A DNA stretch of 32,997 nucleotides from an uncultured Eubacterium sp. (GTDB lineage Bacteria > Bacillota > Clostridia > Peptostreptococcales > Anaerovoracaceae): positions 1-32,997 of the forward strand of contig CABUXV010000021.1 of NCBI GenBank assembly GCA_902495595.1, in the 5' to 3' direction. The notes below the pieces were generated by a model, which searched no databases, was not told where the DNA came from, and saw nothing but the letters and a program-made list of their open reading frames with translations. This document shows, one piece after another, positions 22,688 to 31,129 of the stretch (within the stretch, counting starts at the first letter, position 1; each line of letters starts with the position of its first letter). The translations under genes were made by a program, and so were the position numbers.

Positions 22688-24535
22688 ATGGAAAAAGGAC
22701 AAATTTTTGAAGTCAAGATTGAAGATATGAGCAGCGAGGGTCAAGGTATAGGAAGAGCCCAAGGAATGGTTGTATTCGTGCCGGGAACCATCATAGGAGA
22801 TGTGGATAAAATACGGCTTACAAAAGTGAAGAAAAATTATGCGTTTTCTGAACTTATTGAGGTGACCGAGCATTCAGATAAGTGCAGCGGCGATTTTGAA
22901 TGTCAGTCTTTTGAAAATGGATGCGGAGGCTGTCCTTATGGAAAAATTGATTATGAAGAGCAGCTTATTCTTAAGGAAAATCAAGTTCGGGAAAAGATAA
23001 TTCGATTGGCTGGGATTTCAAATCCAAAAGTAAATCCTATTTTAGGGATGAAGAAGTCTGACAACGATGGCGACGGAGCGTACAGGTACAGGAATAAAGC
23101 CCAGTTTCCCGTAAGCACGGGAGGAATTATAACCAGAAAAGGCGGTATAGTAGAAAACTTAGGAGAGCCAGCAATAGGTTTTTACCGAAGCAAGAGCCAT
23201 GAGGTTGTTAATTCTGAAGACTGTTTTCTTCAGTCCATGGCGGCAATGGCAGCAGCAGATGCTTTAAGAACCTTTATGAAAGAGGATAATATAACGGCAT
23301 GGGATCCTAAGTGGGATAAGGGATTGATGCGTCATTTGATTGTGAAAACAGGATTTGCGACAAAAGAAGTAATGGTAATTCTCGTTATAAACGGCAAAGG
23401 CATTCCCAACATACACAAGCTTATAGATATGCTTGATGAATACATATATGAAGCGGGATTTTACTTGGAAAGTGTTGTTTTGAATATTAAAAAAAGCGGC
23501 AGTGAAAAAAAAGGCAAGAATAGAAAAACTGGCAATATACCCGGCGGAGGCGGCGAGATAATGGGGGAGGAAAATATCGTTGCCGCCGGAAAACCTGTAA
23601 TAAAGGATTTGATTGGAGATTTGGAATTTGAAATTTCGCCAAATAGTTTTTATCAGGTTAATCCTGTACAGACCAAAAGACTCTATGATAAAGTCAGGGA
23701 ATACTGCGGAATGAGTGAAGAAAAGAATGAGGTCTGTCCGCAAAATATTTCAGAACCTGTTATACTGGATTTGTACTGCGGTGTAGGAACCATAGGTCTG
23801 TACTGCGCAGATAAGGCGAAGCAGGTGATAGGGATAGAAATTGTAAAAGAAGCCGTTATGGATGCAAACAGGAATGCAGTTATAAACGGAATTGTTAATG
23901 CCAGATACATCTGCGGTCAGGCTGAAAAGATATTGCCGGAGTATGTGAAAGCAGCCGGGCAAGAGATTGTAAGCAATGAGGATAATAAACATATAGACCG
24001 GGAAATTGCAAGCTACATAAAGAATGCTGATATAGCTGTGCTTGACCCTCCCAGAGCGGGATGCAGACCTGAGCTTCTTGAAGCTGTGGCAGAAATCGGC
24101 GTAAAAAGAATAGTTTATGTGTCATGCGATTCTGCTACATTGTCAAGAGATATAAAACTGCTGAATGGCCTGGGATATGAACTTGAGGAAGCTTCGCCTG
24201 TGGATATGTTTCCAATGACAAGTTCGGTTGAGACGGTTGTCAAGTTGGTTAGAAAAACTCCCGACGCATATATCGACCTCAAAATGGATATGGACGAGCT
24301 GGATTTGACGGCTTCAGAAGCGAAAGCTACTTATCAGGAAATCAAACAGTACATCTTAGATAAATATGATACAAAGGTGTCCAATCTCTATATTGCTCAG
24401 GTGAAAGAGAAATACGGCATTATTGAAAGAGAAAACTATAATAAGCCGAAATCAGAGAATTCCAAGCAACCACAGTGTCCAGCTGAAAAAGTAGAAATGA
24501 TTGAAGAAGCATTGCGTTATTTTAAGATGATTTAA
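22688..24535 (+). CDS. rlmD: 23S rRNA (uracil-C5)-methyltransferase (RlmD/RlmCD type) with C-terminal extension
   Basis: SAM-dependent m5U methyltransferase of the TrmA/RumA family. A TRAM domain (about residues 3-58) is followed by an iron-sulfur site (Cys66, Cys72, Cys79, Cys82, the last two in NGCGGCPYG). The Rossmann core has LDLYCGVGTIGLYC, DPPRAGC and the nucleophile Cys480 in YVSCDSATLSRD. At 615 residues it is over 150 longer than a usual enzyme. A Gly/Lys-rich linker lies near 270-295, another loop near 425, and about 95 residues follow the normal end (VETVVKLV). These begin DAYIDLKMDMDELDLTAS and end near PKSENSKQPQCPAEK. The extension recurs in Clostridia homologues, function unknown. 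ATG at 22688 fits its AGGT site better than the TTG two codons earlier. Mobile DNA begins directly downstream. Confidence 0.93.
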   Translation: MEKGQIFEVKIEDMSSEGQGIGRAQGMVVFVPGTIIGDVDKIRLTKVKKNYAFSELIEVTEHSDKCSGDFECQSFENGCGGCPYGKIDYEEQLILKENQVREKIIRLAGISNPKVNPILGMKKSDNDGDGAYRYRNKAQFPVSTGGIITRKGGIVENLGEPAIGFYRSKSHEVVNSEDCFLQSMAAMAAADALRTFMKEDNITAWDPKWDKGLMRHLIVKTGFATKEVMVILVINGKGIPNIHKLIDMLDEYIYEAGFYLESVVLNIKKSGSEKKGKNRKTGNIPGGGGEIMGEENIVAAGKPVIKDLIGDLEFEISPNSFYQVNPVQTKRLYDKVREYCGMSEEKNEVCPQNISEPVILDLYCGVGTIGLYCADKAKQVIGIEIVKEAVMDANRNAVINGIVNARYICGQAEKILPEYVKAAGQEIVSNEDNKHIDREIASYIKNADIAVLDPPRAGCRPELLEAVAEIGVKRIVYVSCDSATLSRDIKLLNGLGYELEEASPVDMFPMTSSVETVVKLVRKTPDAYIDLKMDMDELDLTASEAKATYQEIKQYILDKYDTKVSNLYIAQVKEKYGIIERENYNKPKSENSKQPQCPAEKVEMIEEALRYFKMI

Positions 24536-24561
24536 AGTGTAATCGGTACATTGGTAAAATC

Positions 24562-24611
24562 AAAAATCCTTCTGTAAAATGATAGTACAATCAAATTACA
24601 GGAGGATTTTT
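24562..24611. repeat. 16-bp inverted repeat that masks the tnpV ribosome site
   Basis: AAAAATCCTTCTGTAA (24562-24577) pairs with TTACAGGAGGATTTTT (24596-24611) with a single G-T mismatch. The right arm contains the GGAGG of the following tnpV-like frame, so the hairpin would block its translation. With its five T it may also terminate the rlmD operon. Confidence 0.65.
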
Positions 24612-24613
24612 CT

Positions 24614-24985
24614 ATGAAAACAATATTTGAACAGCTAGGTGTCGACTATCGTTAGGCGAGAGATTATATGCTCTCAAATGTAGAGCTGGCAGAACAGAAT
24701 GAATATCAAATCGGCGTGTGTGGGCAGCCTTACAAGCGACATTTAAAATCAAATCATCGAGTTCTCTATTATAATTATCTGACTTCAGGCAGGCTGTATG
24801 ACCATCTTGCTGAAGTCGATACACGAGCTGAGGAAATGTTTCAGGAACTTGTAAATTCACTTGCCGAAAAAGAAAATGTAACAGAGAAACTTAAAGCAGA
24901 AAATACACTTATGTGGATTCGCAAGATGAATAACATCCGTAACAGAGCCTCTGAAATCGTAAACGCTGAGGTAATTTACATATGA
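24614..24985 (+). pseudogene. tnpV: TnpV-type transposon protein, nonsense-interrupted
   Basis: Read through one stop, the frame encodes a 123-residue protein close to TnpV, a small protein of Tn4451-type integrative elements: KTIFEQLG at the start, then GVCGQPYKRHLKSNHRVLYYNYLTSGRLYDHLAEVDTRAEEMF-type text and MNNIRNRASEIVNAEVIY at the end. The ATG (24614) has GGAGG at good spacing. Codon 14 is TAG (24653-24655), where relatives have Gln or similar, probably CAG to TAG. An internal ATG at 24668 could still give a 105-residue product but has no ribosome site. It marks the edge of accessory DNA behind rlmD. Its stop overlaps the next small frame (ATGA). Confidence 0.82.
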
Positions 24986-25281
24986 AAGAACCCAAATATC
25001 ATCTTTACAGTTCTGCTACTGAACACTCGGAAATTGTAAAAAGTCTTATTAGATTTAAAAATAAATTGCATAGTGAAGGCAGATATACGGACGCAGTTGA
25101 TGACTTGATTATAAAATTTTCATCAGTGAAAATGAAAAGCATAAGGATAAAACAAAGCACAAAGCGAGAGCAAACCTTAACGGCAAGCTCCCGTTTTTAC
25201 TTTGTTACAAGACACTGCATAATCTTAGCGAGCAGACCATTTATGGACAGGTTTGTCCAAAACGGTATTTTGTCTCGTTAG
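24982..25281 (+). pseudogene. small TnpV-linked protein with scrambled 3' half
   Basis: Residues 1-58 (KEPKYHLYSSATEHSEIVKSLIRFKN..., GRYTDAVDDLIIKF) match a type of small protein found after tnpV in Firmicute elements, which normally ends near there. Here the frame runs on to 99 residues with no further resemblance. From about 25134 a different frame (+2) carries a smoother protein-like run, KHKARANLNGKLPFLL...IYGQVCPKRYFVSLG, ending at TAA near 25290. The region therefore looks like a junction of two remnants or a frameshifted gene. I do not recognise the second part. The start overlaps the tnpV stop. Confidence 0.5.
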
Positions 25282-25323
25282 GGATAACCTAAAACCCTGT
25301 TGATAAAACATATAAGCTTCACA

Positions 25324-25410
25324 TTACTAAAACATAACTTAGTAAATTGCACAAGATGTATTGACATTGAATTCTTTGGAGAGTATAATATAGTAAATCG
25401 TAATTTACTA
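25324..25410 (+). promoter_or_regulatory. consensus promoter flanked by repeated palindromic operators
   Basis: TTGACA (25361-25366), exactly 17 bp, then TATAAT (25384-25389): a full-consensus promoter. Just after the -10 lies TAGTAAAT-CGTA-ATTTACTA (25391-25410), a perfect 8-bp inverted repeat. A second copy of the same half-sites, TTACTAA (25324-25330) and TTAGTAAAT (25339-25347), lies upstream of the -35. Two sites bracketing a very strong promoter suggest tight repression, probably by a protein encoded in the operon. Confidence 0.75.
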
Positions 25411-25425
25411 AACGGAGGTATGCGT

Positions 25426-26823
25426 ATGTTTATCGGAAGAGAACGGGAGCTTACAGCATTACAGAAGCAATATAACAGCGGTAAATTTGAGTTTACTGTA
25501 ATCTACGGTCGCCGTCGTGTCGGTAAGACCGCAATCATAAATGAATTTGTAAAAGATAAGGATGTAATTTATTTTACGGGCGTTGAGAGCAACGCAAAAC
25601 AAAATCTCGAAAACTTCAGCCAAAGCATAATGAGTTATAAATCAGATTTGCCACAAGGCAGTGAATTCACATCTTTTCAGGACGCCTTGGAATTTGTTTT
25701 TAAATTAGCACAGGAGGAACGAATTATCCTTGTAATTGACGAGTATCCGTATGTTGCAAAGGCTTCAAAGAGCCTCGCTTCCACCCTGCAGCTTATGATT
25801 GATAAGCATAAAGATACTTCAAAATTATTTTTGATTCTCTGCGGTTCGTCTATGTCCTATATGGAAGACCATGTGCTTGCGTACAAGGCACCTCTTTACG
25901 GCAGAAGAACAGCTCAGCTTAAAGTTCAACCGTTTGAATTTTCGGAAGCTTGTAAGCGGTTTCCGAAATTCTCAGCAGAGAATAAAGCGCTTGCTTACGG
26001 AATTGTCGGCGGAACTCCGCAGTACCTTCTTCAGCTTGATGATAGCTTGTCTATAAAAGAAAATATCAAAAAGATATTTTTAAATCCGTCATCATTTCTT
26101 TTTGAAGAGCCGACAAATCTACTCAAACAAGAGGTGCGTGAGCCTGCGATTTATAATGCCATTATTACGGCTATCGCAACAGGCGGTACAAAACTTTCTG
26201 AAATTTCAAGTAAGGTTGGCGAAGATACAAGCGTTTGCGCAACTTATATTCGCAATCTCATTTCTCTCGGAATTGTGAAGAAAGAAATGCCGTACGGTGA
26301 AAGCTCCGGCAGAAAGACAATCTACTCGATTGAGGATAATATGTTCCGCTTTTGGTATCGCTTCGTAGCGGAAAACACTTCCGTTATTTCAAGAGGGGCG
26401 GATGAGCTTGCCTATAAACGAATTGAGCCGTATTTGTCCGATTATATGGGAGCTGTTTTTGAGGATATTTCAAAGCAGTATTTATGGAATGAACTTTTAA
26501 ATGATAACTGCCCCGTTAATTTCACTGACATTGGTCGCTGGTGGGGTACAAATAAGAAAACAAGACAGCAGGAAGAAATCGACATTATGGGTGTCCAAGA
26601 TAAAAACACTGCCCTTTTCGGCGAATGTAAATGGACGAATGAAAAGGTTGACCTTTCCGTTCTTGAAAAGCTCATAGAACGAAGCGAGTTGTTTAACTAC
26701 AAAAATAAGCACTTATATCTATTTGCTAAAACAGGATTTACTAATGGCTGTATCAGTAAGGTGGAAGAGATGGGCAATGTAAGGCTTATTGAATATAGTG
26801 AAATGCTAAGAGAGGTAAAATAA
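25426..26823 (+). CDS. AAA-type ATPase with C-terminal DUF234 nuclease-like domain
   Basis: A 465-residue protein. An archaeal-type ATPase domain (about 1-235) has Walker A YGRRRVGKT (27-35), Walker B ILVIDEYPYV (Asp105, Glu106) and a sensor-like ILCGSSMSYME. A winged-helix segment follows (about 250-300, KLSEISSKVGEDTSVCATYIRNLISLGIV). The C-terminal DUF234 domain (about 310-465) has EEIDIM (Asp386) and FGECKW (Glu400, Lys402), which resembles a PD-(D/E)xK nuclease core. The start is the ATG at 25426, behind GGAGGT. The frame extends upstream to 25300, but that part is the promoter and operator. This family is widespread but poorly understood. The winged helix makes it a candidate for binding the palindromes ahead of its own gene. 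It abuts mod with no gap. Confidence 0.88.
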   Translation: MFIGRERELTALQKQYNSGKFEFTVIYGRRRVGKTAIINEFVKDKDVIYFTGVESNAKQNLENFSQSIMSYKSDLPQGSEFTSFQDALEFVFKLAQEERIILVIDEYPYVAKASKSLASTLQLMIDKHKDTSKLFLILCGSSMSYMEDHVLAYKAPLYGRRTAQLKVQPFEFSEACKRFPKFSAENKALAYGIVGGTPQYLLQLDDSLSIKENIKKIFLNPSSFLFEEPTNLLKQEVREPAIYNAIITAIATGGTKLSEISSKVGEDTSVCATYIRNLISLGIVKKEMPYGESSGRKTIYSIEDNMFRFWYRFVAENTSVISRGADELAYKRIEPYLSDYMGAVFEDISKQYLWNELLNDNCPVNFTDIGRWWGTNKKTRQQEEIDIMGVQDKNTALFGECKWTNEKVDLSVLEKLIERSELFNYKNKHLYLFAKTGFTNGCISKVEEMGNVRLIEYSEMLREVK

Positions 26824-28844
26824 ATGGCGAATTTAACCAAGGCTAAACGAGATGAAATGCTTGCTTTTTTGAACGAATTGAAACAGCAGCATGCCGACGA
26901 CGCATCTATAAAAGCCTTTAATGAAATAGAAAATCATTTGACTGAAAAGAAATTCGGCCTTGTTTTTGAAGAACATACTGAAGAAGTAGATGAATTGTTG
27001 CTAAATAATATTCCGGTATTATGTGCCGATGAAACAAGAAGGCTTTGCAAAGATGAAACATTGCCTTGGAATTTCATAATCGAGGGGGACAACCTACAAG
27101 CACTTTATCTTCTTGAAAAGACACACAGAGGTAAGGTGGATTGTATTTATATTGACCCACCATATAATTCCGGTGCAAAAGACTGGAAATATAATAATGA
27201 CTATGTTGGTAAAGAAGATGTCTATCGTCATAGTAAATGGCTTTCGATGATGCAAGTGCGATTGAAAATGGCAAGAAGATTATTAAATCCTGATGATAGT
27301 GTCCTAATGGTTACAATAGATGATAATGAATTGTGTACATTAAAGCTAATGTTAGAAGAACTGTTTTCGGATTGCCAAATTCAAATAGTTGATATTGTGA
27401 TAAATCCTAAAGGAAAAGCAAGAATTGGACGATTATCACAGGTGGATGAATATTTGATAATTGTATATATGGGAAATGCGAAAACAATTTCCGATAAAAC
27501 ACTTATGGAAAATGAAGAAATAAGGTGGCCATATTTAAGAAGAAGCGATGTTGAATCTGCGCGAGGAACTACAAAAGGAGGAGTACAGCAGTTTTATCCT
27601 ATATATGTGGACAATACAACACAAAAAATCGTAAAGATAGGTATTCCTTTAACTCCTGAACAACCTTTGAGTGTTTCTGAGAAAATTCCAAATGCAACGG
27701 CTGTATTTCCTATAAGAGAAGACGGAAAACATATGAATTGGGGATTGACCGGAATTAGCTTACAATATGCTATTGACAATGGTTGTGTAAGAGTTACCAA
27801 AAGCTCCAATCCGCATCAAGCATATAATTTCACATATGTCACAATGCCAAGTATAAGAAAGGCTTTGGAAGGAACGTATATAATTGCTGGGGAACGTAGT
27901 GACGGAACAAAAATAATATTACTTCCAGATGGAAAAGAACATCAAAAACCGACTGCTTGGAAAAAGACATCGTACGACGCAAATGCATATGGAACGAAAT
28001 TGATATCTAAGTTTTTGGTCGATAAAAGATTTTCATATCCAAAGTCTCTGTATAGCGTATATGAATCCTTGAAAATTTATTTGGAAGAAAAAAAGATGCA
28101 ATTGTTTTGGATTTTTTTGCTGGTTCTGGCACTACCTTACACGCAATAAATTTGCTTAATGCAGAAGATGGTGGACATAGACATTGTATTATGGCAACAA
28201 ACAATGAAATTTCTGCAGAGGAAGAAGAACGATTAATTAAAGCCGGATATAAAAAAGGTGATAACGAGTGGGAAAAACTTGGCATATCAAGATATGTAAC
28301 TTGGCCAAGAACTCTGTGTAGTATAAATGGAGTTAATATAAATGGTGATAAGCTTTCTGGAAGTTATGGTGTTGAAACAGAAACATTTAAATTAGACGAA
28401 GAAAGTTCTGTTTTATCTAAAAAAACAGGTGCTATTACAAAGGGGAATGTATATCGAAAAACAAAAATCCAATTATATCCTAATCTGGCAAAGTTGAAGC
28501 TGTCAGATGGTTTTACCGCTAATGTAAAATATTTCAAATGTGATTGGACACCGAGAAAGCCGGAACACTATTTGCTGAGTAATGCACTTTGTTTACATAT
28601 CAAAGAAATGATAGAGCTTCAAAACGCAATTGAAGTGGACAATGTTAAGAATGTGCTTTTGCTTAATAAGAATGATTTTAAAAATATCATTTTGAATCCC
28701 GATATTTATGACGAAATTGAAAATGTATGGGTAAATCAAAATATTATTCTTAATTCCGAAGAACTGAAATTGTTGAAAGCAAAAGGCTTCAAATACATTC
28801 CACGCGAGTTCTTCGGTCAGGAATTAAGGGAGGCGGCTGAATAA
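26824..28844 (+). CDS. mod: type III restriction-modification methyltransferase (Mod), -1 frameshift at A7
   Basis: Beta-class adenine-N6 methyltransferase and specificity subunit. Motif IV DPPYNSG is at 111-117, and motif I DFFAGSGTT lies after the frame change. The first frame runs from 26824 to a stop at 28149 (441 residues) and loses motif I. Joining it to the -1 frame within the A7 tract (28088-28094) gives a continuous 673-residue protein of usual size: KKDAIVLDFFAGSGTT follows LKIYLEE smoothly. The central part (about 185-410) is the target-recognition region and reads more AT-rich than the flanks. The tract forms A AAA AAG in the phase needed for -1 slippage. The last base overlaps the first base of res (TAATG). 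Mod also guides the Res nuclease, so the frame decides whether the whole system works. Confidence 0.9.
28089..28095 (+). other. slippery heptamer A AAA AAG in mod
   Basis: In the zero frame the codons are AAA (28090-28092) and AAG (28093-28095), preceded by A. Slipping back one base continues as GAT GCA ATT, which restores Mod residues DAIVLDFF. A purine-rich TTGGAAG lies directly upstream. I see no convincing stimulatory stem downstream. Confidence 0.6.
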
Positions 28845-31086
28845 TGTTTAATGCAACACTATATCCTTTTCAAACAAAACACGAAGAAAATCTATTGGTA
28901 AAGTGCGCCGACCACGAGGAAATCGTACTTTATGCACCGACGGGTTCAGGTAAAACAGTTATGGTGTGTAAATTTATAGATGATTATCTTGATGAAAATC
29001 CTGACACCGTATTTTTATGGCTTTGCCCCGGTGCGGGCGGTCTTGCCAAACAGTCGCAGGACAGTTTTGAAGAAGTGACATCGGGTATTCCTTTTGGCGA
29101 TGTGTACTCTTTCATTACCGAGCCTGACCCGAGAGGACAAGTTTTCTTTATTAACTGGGATAAAATCAATAAAAAATCTAATGTTGTTCTCCGTGAGGGT
29201 GAACATAAGGACTTGATGAGCAAGGTTCTGTCTTGTCATAACAATAATATTGATATTTTTATGCTCATTGACGAAGAACACAAATACCGTGATACTGCTA
29301 ATGAGTATGTATCAAATATTCAGCCTGTTCACGTTTTAAGAATTTCTGCAACACCGGTCAGCAAAGGCGACCATACGGAAATCATTAAAGATGACGAAGT
29401 AATCGCTGCAGGATTGATTGCAACGGGAATTTCGATTAACGAAGGTGTTTCTGCTACTATTCAGGAGAACAACAATTTGGATGATGATTTAATGCTTTTG
29501 GAACTTGCTGATAAAAAGCGCAAAGAAATACAAAAGCAGTATGACGACCTTGATTTAAAAATCAGACCTTTGGTATTAATTCAGTTCCCCAACGGTTCTG
29601 ACGAATGGATTAAGAGAGTAAAAGATACTCTTGACGATATGGGGTATTCCGAAAGTTCTGGTTTAGTTGCTTCTTGGTTCAGCGGCGACCATCCCGATAA
29701 TACTGAAGAAATAAAGAAGTTGAACGGACAGTATTCTTTCTTACTTTTCAAACAGGCTATTGCAACAGGATGGGACTGCCCGAGGGCAAAAATTCTTGTA
29801 AAACTGCGTGAAGGCGGTACGGAAAGATTTAATATTCAGACGGTAGGCAGAATACGCCGTATGCCGATTAGGGAGCATTACGATATTGATTTAATCGATA
29901 ATTGCTATTTGTACACGCTTGATAGTAAATTTCAAGAGGGACTTACAAGCGGACTTAGCGATTCATTCTACACCTATCAGTATAAAAGAAAGTTTACTGC
30001 GCCTGCATTGCAATTAACGAAAAAAGCATTAAACGGAACAGACAGATATGCTGTTAATCCTGAAGTAGTTGTAGAGGTTGTTCGTAATCAAATGTTATCC
30101 GAATGTGACCTTGACGGAAGTGGAAAACTCGATAAACACGAAATGAGTGTTTCTAAGGGATATGTTTTTGGAACAAAGTTGAAAACGGCAGCTATTGAAG
30201 GTATTGCAAGAACAACGCACGATATGATGAAGCTGAATCTCATTTTCGGCGGCGAACATCAAATAAACAACCACGATGATGGTTTTATTATTCGTGACGC
30301 AAAAAGGCGCATTGCTCGTGCCATCGGCATTGACGAAAATATTTCTAACAATGCTTTGCGTGTCCTTTTTGGTCCGATGGATATGCAAATGTCGCTCGAA
30401 TCGGAAGAAGAACGCGAATTTGAAAGAAAGAATAAGCTGATTGATGACCTTTCGCTAAGAGAATACAACGCTTTTTTGTAAATAACCGTGATAAACTTGT
30501 CGGACTCTTCAGCCAAATCAGTGCAAATGATATTGCCGATATTGAAAAAACAGATGTTATCGAAAGCGGATGTGGCATCCCCTCTTATCAATATTATAAG
30601 CAGCATAAGAAAATTCAAAGCACCGCTATTCTCGATAAAAATGTTTTTGAAAACTACGGCAATAACATTCTTATACATCCGAATAGAACCGTTTCAGAGA
30701 TAGAATTTGAGCGCTGGTGTGAAACCTATGATTCTGTAAAGTGGATTTATAAGAACGGCGATAAAGGCGACGAATATTTCAGCCTTGTTTACAGAAAAGC
30801 ATTTCGTCGTGCTCATTTTTATCCCGACTACATTATCGGCTTGGAAAACGGAGATGTATGGATTATTGAAGCTAAGGGCGGTATGACCGATGATGGCAGT
30901 TCAAATAATGTGGATAGCTATGCAAATCGTAAATTTGAGGCGTTAAAGGAATACGGTGAAGAACATCCGGAAATCAAGTGGGGATTTGTGCGAGCTATCG
31001 GACCGCAGCTTTATCTTTCCAATACCGTATGGTGTGAAGAGGTTACCAATCGTAATGTTTGGAAGCCTATTGAAGTGTTTATTTAA
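28844..31086 (+). CDS. res: type III restriction enzyme Res subunit, -1 frameshift at T6
   Basis: A superfamily 2 helicase/translocase plus nuclease. Walker A is APTGSGKT (31-38), motif II is DEEH (143-146), motif III is SATP, and a helicase C-terminal block TVGRIRRMP includes the arginine finger. The first frame stops at 30481 (545 residues), immediately after T TTT TTG. The -1 frame continues without a break from GTA (30478) to the stop at 31086, adding 202 residues with the PD-(D/E)xK site: YPDYIIG (Asp662) and IIEAKGG (Glu676, Lys678). Together they make a 747-residue protein. So the zero-frame product is a helicase without nuclease, and the full protein needs a -1 shift or a corrected base. 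The HEPN gene starts 43 bp later. Confidence 0.9.
30472..30478 (+). other. slippery heptamer T TTT TTG followed by stop in res
   Basis: Zero-frame codons TTT (30473-30475) and TTG (30476-30478) are preceded by T and followed at once by TAA (30479-30481). Moving back one base gives GTA AAT AAC, the frame of the nuclease domain. Confidence 0.55.
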
Positions 31087-31129
31087 GCGACTTTTAGCGT
31101 CCAATATAAACTTGAATGGGAGGCGCAGT

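Noticed and set aside
8609..24655. TAG as a sense codon (pyrrolysine or a changed code), because two genes have in-frame TAG
   Set aside because: Ordinary genes such as pncB and rapZ end with TAG, and the two interrupted genes have no reason to need pyrrolysine. Two nonsense mutations in accessory genes are simpler.
25300..25425. 42-residue N-terminal extension of the DUF234 ATPase
   Set aside because: This stretch is the promoter and operator. The ribosome site GGAGGT points to 25426.
30956..31129. 58-residue N-terminal extension of the HEPN protein
   Set aside because: It overlaps the end of res in another frame. The ATG at 31130 has GGGAGG just upstream.
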